From positions 62,001 through 126,000 of the forward strand of contig JAXHMK010000016.1 in the NCBI GenBank assembly GCA_034521495.1: a DNA stretch of 64,000 bases, read 5' to 3'. Source of the stretch: Balneolaceae bacterium (lineage in GTDB: Bacteria; Bacteroidota; Rhodothermia; Balneolales; Balneolaceae). Both the position numbers and the translations under genes were made by a program. Below the pieces are notes generated by a model. That model was not told the origin of the DNA and ran no database searches. It was given only the letters and a program-made list of their open reading frames with translations. The first letter of the stretch is position 1. Every line of letters starts with the position of its first letter. This document shows, one piece after another, positions 7,620 through 16,172 of the stretch.

Positions 7620-10600
7620 TTATTGAGCCGGGTTAAACTGAATATTTGAGAGAATAAACGTTCCGGCGGCCCCATTCTCTCGTTGACTGACGATATAGAG
7701 ATCCTGAGTCTCATCACCCTGGATTGAGGAGGATAAATTGAATGTCAGGTTATAACCTAAAAATCCTTGTGGGGTTTGAAATTCTCCACCCGGTTCATAG
7801 ATAGCTTCACCTATACGTTCTCCGTCAGGTGAATTTAATCGTAATTCAAAGCTGATATCTCCTGCTAATGGTTCCTGTAATCCGGCAATAATGGATACAG
7901 CTCCGATATCAGTCAGATCAATATCATTGATACTGAATGATCCCCTGTCCTCTGGTACCATCATCAAAAAGTTGCCTCCAAATGTCATAGTTGTGTACTC
8001 CTGTAGATTTGAAGCCTGCTCGAACGACATCGTACTGTTTCTGAGATATACACTGGTACTGCCTGTTAATGGCTTCACATTAGAACCACCTTGATCTGTA
8101 TAACTCGCAGACAAAATCAGCAACCCATTTGGTGTGGCTTGCTTGCCAAGAGTGGGCTCAATAGTCCCTTCAGCCGGCAGTGATTGATTTTCAGCCTGCT
8201 CATCGTTTAAAGCCTGAATCCACTCTACAATCATCTCCGCATCTTCTTCACTCAGGTTTACATGTCCCGGCATCACGGTTTCACCCCAAACGCCTGAACC
8301 GCCGTTTATGATTTTATTGACGAGATGTGAAGTTACATCAGAGGAATCTTCGTAAAAATCAGCGACCGCAGTATACGACGGGCCAATCGATTCCGAATCA
8401 ATACCGTGGCATGCCTGGCAATTCAGGTTTTCAATCATGGTCCGGGCGGTATTTACATCAGCCATCACCTGGTGACCCTGATCAGCCTGAACCATGTCGC
8501 TCCCCTCAATATAATCGGCCGAAACATAGAGGTTAGACAGATCTTCTGAGGCCTCCGGATCATCCGGATCGTTAACACTGACTGAATAAGAAACAGGTGT
8601 ATCAGGGAAGTAGAATGTGCTGTTTCCTTCAATTTCTATATCAACTAAAGGAGCAGCATTCCCGGCATATACGGAAACAGGTTGACCGACACCTGAAAGT
8701 CCGTGTGGATCACGCACTTCTACAGATATGCTATAATCGCCAACCTCATTATATGTTGCCTCTGCTTGAGGCTCGCTTGTTTCTGCGGTCTCTCCATTTC
8801 CAAAATTCCATACATAGGTTAATTCTGTGTCTTCAGGATCGGCTGCATCAGCTGAGACATTTACGGTGAGAGGCAATGTACCTGAACTCTTATCCACAAT
8901 TATATCGCGGACAACCGGCGGCCGGTTTCCGGCATTAAAATCTATTCTCGACAGGCCTGCATCGGGATTTTTGGTGAACCATCCGCTGCCGTATTCAAGC
9001 AGGTAGAGTCGTCCATCGGGCCCAAGCTCCATATCAATCAGTGAATTCAGTTCAGTGCCGGGCATAAACGGTTCCATTTTCGAGAAATCGCCGTTCGGCC
9101 ACATGGTTACGGCTTTTATCCAGCCGCGAACCCAATCATAAATAAATAGTTTTCCATCATAATAATCCGGCAGTCGGGTCTCTTCGGGGTACATATCCGC
9201 ATAATAAACCGGACCGGCCATCGCGTTTCGTCCGCCCGATCCCATATCTCCAAATTCGGAAGACGTACCGTACGGATACCAGATAAATGCCGGTTGAGCC
9301 GGTGGGAGTTCTTGCCTTCCGGTATTTGCTTCATAATCATTCACGGGATTTTCAGGGTCAAATGGATCTGCTGATTCGCCAGTGGCGTAATCAAACCGTA
9401 CGTACGGATAATTATCCCCGACAAACATGGGCCAGCCAAAATTCCCGGCTTCACGAGCCTGGTTGATTTCATCGTAACCTTTCGGGCCCCGGGTTTGAAG
9501 GCTGTCATTATTGGCGTCCGGACCCACTTCACCCCAATAGAGATCGTTTGTTTTTTGGTCTACAGATATTCGATATGGATTCCGGTTCCCCTGCACATAA
9601 ATTTCGGGTCGTGTTCCCTCCTGCCCTTCGGGATAAAGATTTCCTTCCGGGATTTCGTAACTGCCGTCTTCATTGACCCGAATTCGGAGAATTTTTCCGC
9701 GCAGGTCATTCGGATTTCCGGATGATCTCATCGCATTGTACTGCTCATATCCCTCTCGTTGATCAAGCGGAGCAAATCCATTGTTTACATACTGACTATT
9801 CTGTTGGTTAAACGGAGTAGAATTATCACCGGTTGAGACATACAGAAGACCGTCACTATCAAACGCAATGGAACCGCCTGTATGGCAACAGATATGCCGC
9901 TGGGAATAAAATTCGAGAACCGTGGTTTCCGATTCCATGTCCAGCTTTCCACCGTCAAACACAAATCTTGAAAGGCGATTGACAGAAGTATCAGCGGGAC
10001 TGTAAAACACAAATACATGATTGTTTTCCTCAAAATTCGGATCGGCCTGGATTCCCATCAGGCCTTCTTCAGCATTCACACCTTCGGCATCGCTTTGATG
10101 ATATACATCCAGGTACCCGGCCCTGCTAACTGTTGAATCTTCATTACTGAAAAACAGAATTTCACCGCGGCGTTGGGCAATCAAAACATCCAGGTTAGGC
10201 AGAACGGTCATCTCGGTCGGCTCATAAAATTCACCCTGAACCAGTTGAGTTTTGGTAAATCGGTTTTCATCCGGAACGCGTTCCGTTTTGGCTTCATCGA
10301 AGTCTAATAGTTCATTCTCTCCAATAGCATATTGAATTCCCGCCTGAAGATGCTGCAAGAACAGATCTTCGGTGAACGATTCACTGGTATGGCCCAGTCC
10401 GGTGTAGAATACACGGCCACCGTCATAATTATGATACCAGGCAATCGGGTGAAATCCCATATCGGCTCCCCCCTGGTAGCTGTCTTCATCAAGCGAGAGA
10501 AGCACATTTACGTCTTCATTGAAATCCTTATAGCTGTACCATTCATCCGTTCGGTTCCACTCCTCCGGTAAAAATTCTGTAGATGAGTGAGTGGCATCTT

Positions 10601-11075
10601 CAACATGAACAGTTCCCTCCTGCACATTGGGATGCGGATCGTTAATTCCGGGATGGTCCAGGAAATATCCGCCAACCATTTTGCCATACCAACCCCAGTG
10701 ATATTCTGTATCCGCTGCGGCGTGAATTCCAACATATCCGCCGCCGGACTGGATATATCGTTCAAAATCGGCTTCCTGGTAGTGATTCAAAACATCGCCG
10801 GTAGTGCTAAGAAAAATCACTGCTGAATATTGGGCAAGAGAATCTTCCGTAAACATATTGGCATTGGTTGTGGTATCCACCTCAAAGCCATTTTCGACAC
10901 CCAGTTGCCGGATGGCCTGGATTCCCGCCGGAATGGATTGATGGTGGAAACCGGCTGTTTTACTAAAAACAAGAATTTTCGGGTCGCCCGGCCGTTCGTT
11001 TGAGCATGCCTGAAACAGAATAAGAGCAATGGCCATCAGGCAGATGGCCTGAACAGATCGTACATAAAACTTCAT
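7620..11075 (-). CDS. Lipoprotein fusion: ThuA-like domain, sugar dehydrogenase propeller, PKD domain, cytochrome c
   Basis: About 1151 residues from ATG 11075 (the frame extends to a TTG at 11084, which is less likely). A lipoprotein signal ends at Cys24 (LILFQAC). Residues about 33-250 are a ThuA-like glutamine-amidotransferase-fold domain (ILVFSKTAGFHHQSI, GGGYVGIHAAADTEYHWGWYG). Residues about 270-700 are a glucose/sorbosone dehydrogenase propeller (EEGLMGIQADPNF, GGSIAFDSDGLLYVSTGD, GNRNPYRISVD, FGWPMFVGDNYPY). A PKD domain follows (YVWNFGNG). A class I cytochrome c with a CQACH haem site near residue 883 comes next, and a C-terminal beta-sandwich ends the protein. It probably oxidises a sugar at the outer or periplasmic face and passes electrons to the haem. 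The substrate is unknown; rhamnose-derived sugars are suggested by position. Confidence 0.88.
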   Translation of the reverse strand: MKFYVRSVQAICLMAIALILFQACSNERPGDPKILVFSKTAGFHHQSIPAGIQAIRQLGVENGFEVDTTTNANMFTEDSLAQYSAVIFLSTTGDVLNHYQEADFERYIQSGGGYVGIHAAADTEYHWGWYGKMVGGYFLDHPGINDPHPNVQEGTVHVEDATHSSTEFLPEEWNRTDEWYSYKDFNEDVNVLLSLDEDSYQGGADMGFHPIAWYHNYDGGRVFYTGLGHTSESFTEDLFLQHLQAGIQYAIGENELLDFDEAKTERVPDENRFTKTQLVQGEFYEPTEMTVLPNLDVLIAQRRGEILFFSNEDSTVSRAGYLDVYHQSDAEGVNAEEGLMGIQADPNFEENNHVFVFYSPADTSVNRLSRFVFDGGKLDMESETTVLEFYSQRHICCHTGGSIAFDSDGLLYVSTGDNSTPFNQQNSQYVNNGFAPLDQREGYEQYNAMRSSGNPNDLRGKILRIRVNEDGSYEIPEGNLYPEGQEGTRPEIYVQGNRNPYRISVDQKTNDLYWGEVGPDANNDSLQTRGPKGYDEINQAREAGNFGWPMFVGDNYPYVRFDYATGESADPFDPENPVNDYEANTGRQELPPAQPAFIWYPYGTSSEFGDMGSGGRNAMAGPVYYADMYPEETRLPDYYDGKLFIYDWVRGWIKAVTMWPNGDFSKMEPFMPGTELNSLIDMELGPDGRLYLLEYGSGWFTKNPDAGLSRIDFNAGNRPPVVRDIIVDKSSGTLPLTVNVSADAADPEDTELTYVWNFGNGETAETSEPQAEATYNEVGDYSISVEVRDPHGLSGVGQPVSVYAGNAAPLVDIEIEGNSTFYFPDTPVSYSVSVNDPDDPEASEDLSNLYVSADYIEGSDMVQADQGHQVMADVNTARTMIENLNCQACHGIDSESIGPSYTAVADFYEDSSDVTSHLVNKIINGGSGVWGETVMPGHVNLSEEDAEMIVEWIQALNDEQAENQSLPAEGTIEPTLGKQATPNGLLILSASYTDQGGSNVKPLTGSTSVYLRNSTMSFEQASNLQEYTTMTFGGNFLMMVPEDRGSFSINDIDLTDIGAVSIIAGLQEPLAGDISFELRLNSPDGERIGEAIYEPGGEFQTPQGFLGYNLTFNLSSSIQGDETQDLYIVSQRENGAAGTFILSNIQFNPAQ

Positions 11076-11123
11076 GAAAATCAATTAGTTAAATAGAGAG
11101 ATTGCAAATTGGTAAATATCGGA

Positions 11124-11142
11124 GTTTGTTTCACTAACAAAC
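11124..11142. promoter_or_regulatory. Possible operator or hairpin upstream of the ThuA/dehydrogenase gene
   Basis: GTTTGTT and AACAAAC form 7-bp inverted arms around TCACT, about 50 bp upstream of the ATG. It differs from the 7498 palindrome, so any binding protein would be another one. It is short and could be chance. Confidence 0.25.
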
Positions 11143-11220
11143 AATCATGTATATACGCTATTTATCTCAATGAATAAAATGCATTTGAAATTTTTACAGA
11201 TTTTTGAATTTCAGCAAGAA

Positions 11221-14200
11221 TTACTCCGCAAGAGCACTAATTTTAGCTATTATCTCAGCAATTTTCTCTTCATCAACTTTTATGATATCGGGGAGTGATT
11301 CATTTGCTCTTTCAAGCGGATATCCCATCACCTGGCTGAGCCACGGAGAGTTCATCCATTCCGGCAGTTCGCTTATCAACAATTCCCTGGTTTCTTTGTT
11401 GGCAATAAGGATTGCGAGAGTTTCATCTGCATGGATAGAACCGGATTCTCCGACCTCAATTGTACTCAATTTGGCATCTATCTCATTTAAGGTTTGAGGC
11501 GGCAATTGATCCGGGTACGTTTCTGCCAGATCTGTAAGGGATGCACTCCCATATTGATTCCAGGCAACCCCCGTAATCATGTCGGGAATATAATTTTCCA
11601 GAACGGAGCGGGCTTGATCATTTTTCATCAACTCTTCCAACGGTGTTGATACATTCAAAGCATTGACCAGATCAGAGGCCAGCTTACCGGCGGGATATGA
11701 AAAGTGATATCTGCCGGAACCTACTTCAACCTCAACACTGTTTTCACGCTCAGATATATTCACCACTCCATCTGTTTCACGATGTAAACTCTCGCCACTT
11801 TCAGCAACCTGCTGCATACCGGCATTGGGCAGTACAATGTACGCTTTCGTATTCACCGGAATCTCAACGATAAATTCAAAATTTTCCTGGTTCAGGTTCC
11901 ACGATGATTCGATCTCTCCATACATAGTTTGCAAAACACCTTTTGCATGGGTCAGTTTTCCACCTATGACGGGTTGAATGGAAATCTCTTTATACCCGGC
12001 GGTTTTCTGATCAATCCCGGCTACCGATTTGTAGAGCCACTCGCCGATTGCACCGTAGGCATAGTGATTAAATGAGTTCATTCCCGGGTTTTGAAAAGTA
12101 CTATCGGGTTTGATACCGTCCCATCGTTCCCAAATGGTTGTGGCACCTCTCGTTACCGGGTAGAGCCACGACGGATACTCTTTGCGGAGCATTAATTCGT
12201 AGGCCTGATCTGCGTGTCCGTACTGAGTTAAAATCGGGTTGAGATGAGGTGTCCCCAGGAAACCGGTCGTCAGATGCCCTCTCTCATTAATTCTTGAAAC
12301 CAGGTATTCGGCAGCGTTCGATTCCATCTCATCAGTCAGAAGGTTGAATTGAAGAGCAAGCAGATAAGCGGTTTGTGTGTTCGACATGATCCGCCCGCTC
12401 GAGGTCATATATTCATGCTGAAAGGCTTCCTTAATATTTTCAAAAAGTGATTCATATTCCCGGGCATCTTCATCTTTTCCGAGAATCCGGGCCGACCGGG
12501 CCAGCAGATCCGTAGAATGGGCAAAAAATGCGGTTGAAATCAGAGCTTTATCCGTATAAGCACCGGGATAGTCGGAGGCTGTGCTGTTGAACGAGAGCCA
12601 GTCGCCAAATGTAAAGTTATTATTCCACAGGTAGGTCGTTTCATCCATCGCGGAACGTTTTTTCATGAAATCAACCCAGCCTTTCATGCTTTCGTACTGT
12701 GTCTCAAGAATCTGTTCATCTCCATAAGCCTGGTAAACAGCCCATGGAACAATCACACTCGCATCGCCCCAACCGGAAGCTCCGGCTGCCTGTTCTCCCA
12801 ATACATTTGGAACTACATAAGGTACGCTTCCATCCTCATTCTGATCAGCTTCCACATCACGCAACCATTTTGTGAGAAATCCTGAAGCATCCATATTTAA
12901 ACAAGAAGTTGAAGCAAACACCTGGATATCTCCGGTCCAGCCGAGGCGTTCATCCCGCTGCGGACAATCGGTTGGAATGTCCAGAAAATTGCCTTTTTGC
13001 CCCCACACAATATTATGCTGAAGCTGATTGATGAGCGGATTGGAAGTTTGAAAGTGACCGGTCGGTTCCATATCAGAATGCAGAACTACCGCTGTTAAAT
13101 CGTCCAGCGTGAGCTCGCCCGGATAGCCTTCCACTTTCACATATCGAAATCCCTGGAAGGTAAATGTTGGCTCCCAAACTTCAACCCCATCACCTTTCAT
13201 AATGTAGGTGTTGAGCTGTTCAGCAGCCCGGATATTTGCCATGTAAAAATTTCCGTCCTTGTCGAGAACTTCCGCATGTTCAAGTGCAATTTCCGTTCCG
13301 CGTGGCCCTTCAGCTTTGATTTGAACCCAGCCAACCAAATTCTGACCGAAGTCCACCACAGTGTCCCCTTCCGGAGTTTCCAAAATTTCGATGGGTTTTA
13401 AGCTCTGAATTTTTCGAACCGGCGGCGCTTCGGGAGCTACCAGGTGATCTTTTCGGTGATTAGCAATTTGTACCATCGACCAGTCGCTGTCATCATAATC
13501 TGATTGCGTCCATCCCTCTTTTTCAAGTCGGGCATCATAGGTTTCACCATTATAAATATCTGATTTCAGGATCGGTCCCGTGGACGATCTCCAGCTTTCA
13601 TCCGTTCCAATCACTTCGGTGGAACCATCCTCATACGTCACTTCAATTTGTGCGAGAACTCCCAATGTTTTGCCATAATGATTTCTGGCATCTCCCCAGG
13701 CCAGAAAACCGCGATACCAGCCATCACCTACCATTACACCAACAGCATTTTCACCGGTGTTCAACAGCTCAGTAACATCATAGGTTTGATACTGCAGCCT
13801 GTTATGATAGCTCGTCCAGCCGGGTGCAAATTCCTGGTTCCCCACTTTCTCGCCGTTGATTAGCATTTCATAAACACCATGGCTCGTTACGTATACCCGT
13901 GCTCTTGCAATATCTCCATTCAGTTCAAACTCATTTCGAAACATCGGGCTTGGAGGTGAAATTGTAGAATCCTGCTCAAAACCCGGTTCAATCCACTCAG
14001 TTTGCCAATCGCTTTCATTCAATAATCCCATCTCCCAAAACGCCGGTTCACTCCAGTCAGATTGGTTCCCGTGATTGTCCCAAATCCGGGTTCGCCAGTA
14101 ATATCTTTTACGCGATTCCAGTTCAGGCCCCTCATACGAAATATGAATGGATTGGTCAGATTCCATCTTTCCCGTATCCCAAATAATATCAGTAAAATCA

Positions 14201-14448
14201 GAACTATTGGATACCTGAACTTGATAAATTGTTTGATGCGTATTTCGCTGATCGCTCTCAATTTTCCAAGACAAACGAGGATTGGAATCGTCAATCCCGA
14301 CTGGATTTGTGAAGTATTCCACAGTTAAATCTTGAACTGCAACTCCATTCGCATTCTGGGCAAAAAGAATAGCTGAAGTGAAACTGTGCTGAAGTAAAAA
14401 TGACAGCAAAATAAAACTGACGCCAAATCGAATCACACTCATTTTCAT
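11221..14448 (-). CDS. GH78 alpha-L-rhamnosidase with C-terminal helical extension
   Basis: 1075 residues from ATG 14448; an in-frame TTG at 14493 lies in a repeat element and would spoil the signal peptide. After a signal sequence come the GH78 N-terminal sandwiches (EYFTNPVGIDDSNPRLSW, IIWDTGKMESDQSIHISY) and the carbohydrate-binding D domain. The (alpha/alpha)6 catalytic barrel has the hallmark DCPQRDERLGWTGD near residue 490 and GATTIWERWDG. It releases terminal alpha-L-rhamnose from polysaccharides or glycosides outside the cytoplasm. The last 150 or so residues exceed the normal family end. They contain two similar helical units (TPLEELMKNDQARSVLENYI and DETLAILIANKETRELLISE) of unknown role. 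It is divergent from the regulator at 14736 and probably under its control. Confidence 0.93.
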   Translation of the reverse strand: MKMSVIRFGVSFILLSFLLQHSFTSAILFAQNANGVAVQDLTVEYFTNPVGIDDSNPRLSWKIESDQRNTHQTIYQVQVSNSSDFTDIIWDTGKMESDQSIHISYEGPELESRKRYYWRTRIWDNHGNQSDWSEPAFWEMGLLNESDWQTEWIEPGFEQDSTISPPSPMFRNEFELNGDIARARVYVTSHGVYEMLINGEKVGNQEFAPGWTSYHNRLQYQTYDVTELLNTGENAVGVMVGDGWYRGFLAWGDARNHYGKTLGVLAQIEVTYEDGSTEVIGTDESWRSSTGPILKSDIYNGETYDARLEKEGWTQSDYDDSDWSMVQIANHRKDHLVAPEAPPVRKIQSLKPIEILETPEGDTVVDFGQNLVGWVQIKAEGPRGTEIALEHAEVLDKDGNFYMANIRAAEQLNTYIMKGDGVEVWEPTFTFQGFRYVKVEGYPGELTLDDLTAVVLHSDMEPTGHFQTSNPLINQLQHNIVWGQKGNFLDIPTDCPQRDERLGWTGDIQVFASTSCLNMDASGFLTKWLRDVEADQNEDGSVPYVVPNVLGEQAAGASGWGDASVIVPWAVYQAYGDEQILETQYESMKGWVDFMKKRSAMDETTYLWNNNFTFGDWLSFNSTASDYPGAYTDKALISTAFFAHSTDLLARSARILGKDEDAREYESLFENIKEAFQHEYMTSSGRIMSNTQTAYLLALQFNLLTDEMESNAAEYLVSRINERGHLTTGFLGTPHLNPILTQYGHADQAYELMLRKEYPSWLYPVTRGATTIWERWDGIKPDSTFQNPGMNSFNHYAYGAIGEWLYKSVAGIDQKTAGYKEISIQPVIGGKLTHAKGVLQTMYGEIESSWNLNQENFEFIVEIPVNTKAYIVLPNAGMQQVAESGESLHRETDGVVNISERENSVEVEVGSGRYHFSYPAGKLASDLVNALNVSTPLEELMKNDQARSVLENYIPDMITGVAWNQYGSASLTDLAETYPDQLPPQTLNEIDAKLSTIEVGESGSIHADETLAILIANKETRELLISELPEWMNSPWLSQVMGYPLERANESLPDIIKVDEEKIAEIIAKISALAE

Positions 14449-14462
14449 TATGGTAGATTTAG

Positions 14463-14589
14463 AAGGCTTTGCAAAACCGTGGTTATTCGTCAATCTGAAC
14501 TCGATTCAGATTCTCCATTCGTCTTTATAGCCAGTATCTGGAGATCCTGAATCAAGTTCAGGATGACGGTCAGAGTTTTGTAAAGCCTT
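14463..14589. repeat. 127-bp MITE-like inverted-repeat element
   Basis: Outer arms AAGGCTTTGCAAAAC (14463-14477) and GTTTTGTAAAGCCTT (14575-14589) are complementary with one mismatch. Inner arms of about 30 bp also pair (CGTCAATCTGAACTCGATTC, beginning 14489, against ATCAAGTTCAGGATGACG, ending about 14568). The whole element folds into one long hairpin. Half of the inner arm recurs alone at 32327-32353. It sits between the rhamnosidase start codon and the candidate operator and has no coding capacity. Confidence 0.65.
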
Positions 14590-14617
14590 AATTTAAATTT
14601 CTGGTTGTAGTAAAAAA

Positions 14618-14637
14618 TCATGAACATTTGTTCATAT
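14618..14637. promoter_or_regulatory. Candidate operator, second copy of the TGAACA-N-TGTTCA palindrome
   Basis: TCATGAACATTTGTTCATAT matches the perfect palindrome at 7498-7517 at 17 of 20 positions by eye. It lies in the divergent gap between the GH78 gene and the SorC-type regulator, about 100 bp upstream of the regulator ATG. It is consistent with autoregulation and control of the rhamnosidase. Confidence 0.55.
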
Positions 14638-14735
14638 TTGAATAATTGCTGATTTTAAGTTATTAAAGCATCTGCAAAAATCAACAGTATTTTTAGTATT
14701 TAGTTACATTAAAAAATTGAAATAAGCGAACTACT

Positions 14736-15749
14736 ATGCCCCGAGCAAAAGATCCAATTGATGTGCGTCTGATTAGTAAAATTAGTTCCATGTATTACGA
14801 ACAAGATTACAATCAGCAGGAGATTGCAGACCGGCTTCACCTCTCGCGCCCGAAAGTATCTCGTATGCTAAAACAGGCCCGTCAACAGGGCATCGTACAG
14901 ATTACGATTGCAACTCCCAACAGTAACTTTGTAGAGCTTGAACATGCATTGGAGGAAAAATTTGGATTAAAAGAGGTGGTCCTTGTCGAATCTGACTCGG
15001 AGATGTCTGCCGATATGATTAAGCGCCAGATCGGGGCCGCCGCCTCAAATTATCTAAATCGAACTGCCCAAAAAGACGATGTCATCGGGGTAACCTGGGG
15101 AACAACTCTGCAAGCTATGGTTGATTCAATGCAGCCCAAACCGGTTGAGAATCTTCATATCGTTCAGGCGTTAGGAGGCGTGGGGCCGCCGGAAGCGAAG
15201 GCTCATGCAACGGATATTTCCAGGCGCTTATCCCAGCTTTTTGATGCAAAACTTACGCTTCTTCCCGCTCCCGGAATTGTGGGCAGTAAACAGGCAAAAG
15301 ATGTTCTTTTGGATGATCCCCAGGTAAAAAATGCCCTCAACATGTTCAAAAATATGAACACTTTATATGTTGGCATTGGCGCACTTGAAACAAACCCGGT
15401 TCTGAATAAGAAAGGTGAAGAAATTTCGGATGAAATAGCCGATGAAATTTACAATTCAAATGCTATAGGCGATATAGCCCTTCGTTTTTATGATTCAGAT
15501 GGAAAAGAGGTTGATACAGCAGTAAAAGATCTGGTTATCGGCGTTTCTATGATGCAGATGAACAGAGATCGACACAGTAGTCTGGTTATCGGCGTCTCTC
15601 CGGAGGAGATGATGCAGATCGACACAGTTGTGGGAATTGCCGGAGGCCCGAAGAAAGCAAAAGTGATTCACGGAGCGTTGACCGGGAAAAATATCGATGT
15701 GTTAATTTCGGATAGTATGACGGCTCGCAAAGTTCTGGAAATTACCTGA
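14736..15749 (+). CDS. SorC/DeoR-family transcriptional regulator, probable rhamnose regulator
   Basis: 337 residues, the usual SorC length. Residues about 25-48 form the helix-turn-helix (YNQQEIADRLHLSRPKVSRM). The rest is the sugar-binding domain shared with sugar isomerases (DVIGVTWGTTLQAMVDSM, VQALGGVGPPEAKAHATDIS, YVGIGALE, VVGIAGGPKKAKVIHGALTG). SorC proteins bind DNA as oligomers and respond to phosphorylated sugars. Here the effector may be rhamnulose-1-phosphate or another rhamnose intermediate. It is the only regulator gene in the rhamnose region and is transcribed away from it. Matching palindromes at 7498 and 14618 are its likely sites. Residues about 265-295 carry a repeated phrase (LVIGVSMMQMNRDRH, SLVIGVSPEEMMQID), a small internal duplication. 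Confidence 0.88.
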   Translation: MPRAKDPIDVRLISKISSMYYEQDYNQQEIADRLHLSRPKVSRMLKQARQQGIVQITIATPNSNFVELEHALEEKFGLKEVVLVESDSEMSADMIKRQIGAAASNYLNRTAQKDDVIGVTWGTTLQAMVDSMQPKPVENLHIVQALGGVGPPEAKAHATDISRRLSQLFDAKLTLLPAPGIVGSKQAKDVLLDDPQVKNALNMFKNMNTLYVGIGALETNPVLNKKGEEISDEIADEIYNSNAIGDIALRFYDSDGKEVDTAVKDLVIGVSMMQMNRDRHSSLVIGVSPEEMMQIDTVVGIAGGPKKAKVIHGALTGKNIDVLISDSMTARKVLEIT

Positions 15750-16172
15750 ATATTTTACCATTCAATTTTCTACGCTTTTAACTTCTTAGATAGACTTACT
15801 GCATATTTATTTATCTATCAATTGAGATCATGATTGCTGCGACTCAAAATCCGGCGGGTCTTTTGGTCCGTTCTGTTGGGTGCCGCTGCTGATGGTCAAG
15901 ATTTTAATTTCTGGTCTTTGCCAGGGGGTTGGGTTGGTTTGATTTTTATCGTTTTTCATAGTTGGATTTTATTGGTTGATTAAGTTTTGATTTGTGATGC
16001 TCACCGTAGCCCGGTTCGCCGGAGCCGAGAGTGTCAAAAGTGGTTATTCTTCTTGTTTTGGTTTTCTTTCCAAGTCGTGAGACCCGTCGGGTTTTTCGTG
16101 GCAAATGCAATGGCTGTAAATAGTTACTGTTTCCCATAGATAGTAAACCCAACGGGGCTTTTGAGTTCGATG
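15750..16172. repeat. Intergenic stretch with the second AGACCCGTCGGGTTT element
   Basis: No gene is seen in these 423 bp. At 16080-16159 is an 80-bp copy of the element at 2713-2794. Its left arm is identical (AGACCCGTCGGGTTT, 16080-16094). Its right arm is slightly diverged (AAACCCAACGGGGCT, 16145-16159). A lone CCGGCGGGTC half-like motif stands near 15850. Being just past the stop at 16173, the hairpin could end the transcript of the large secreted-protein gene. Confidence 0.5.
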
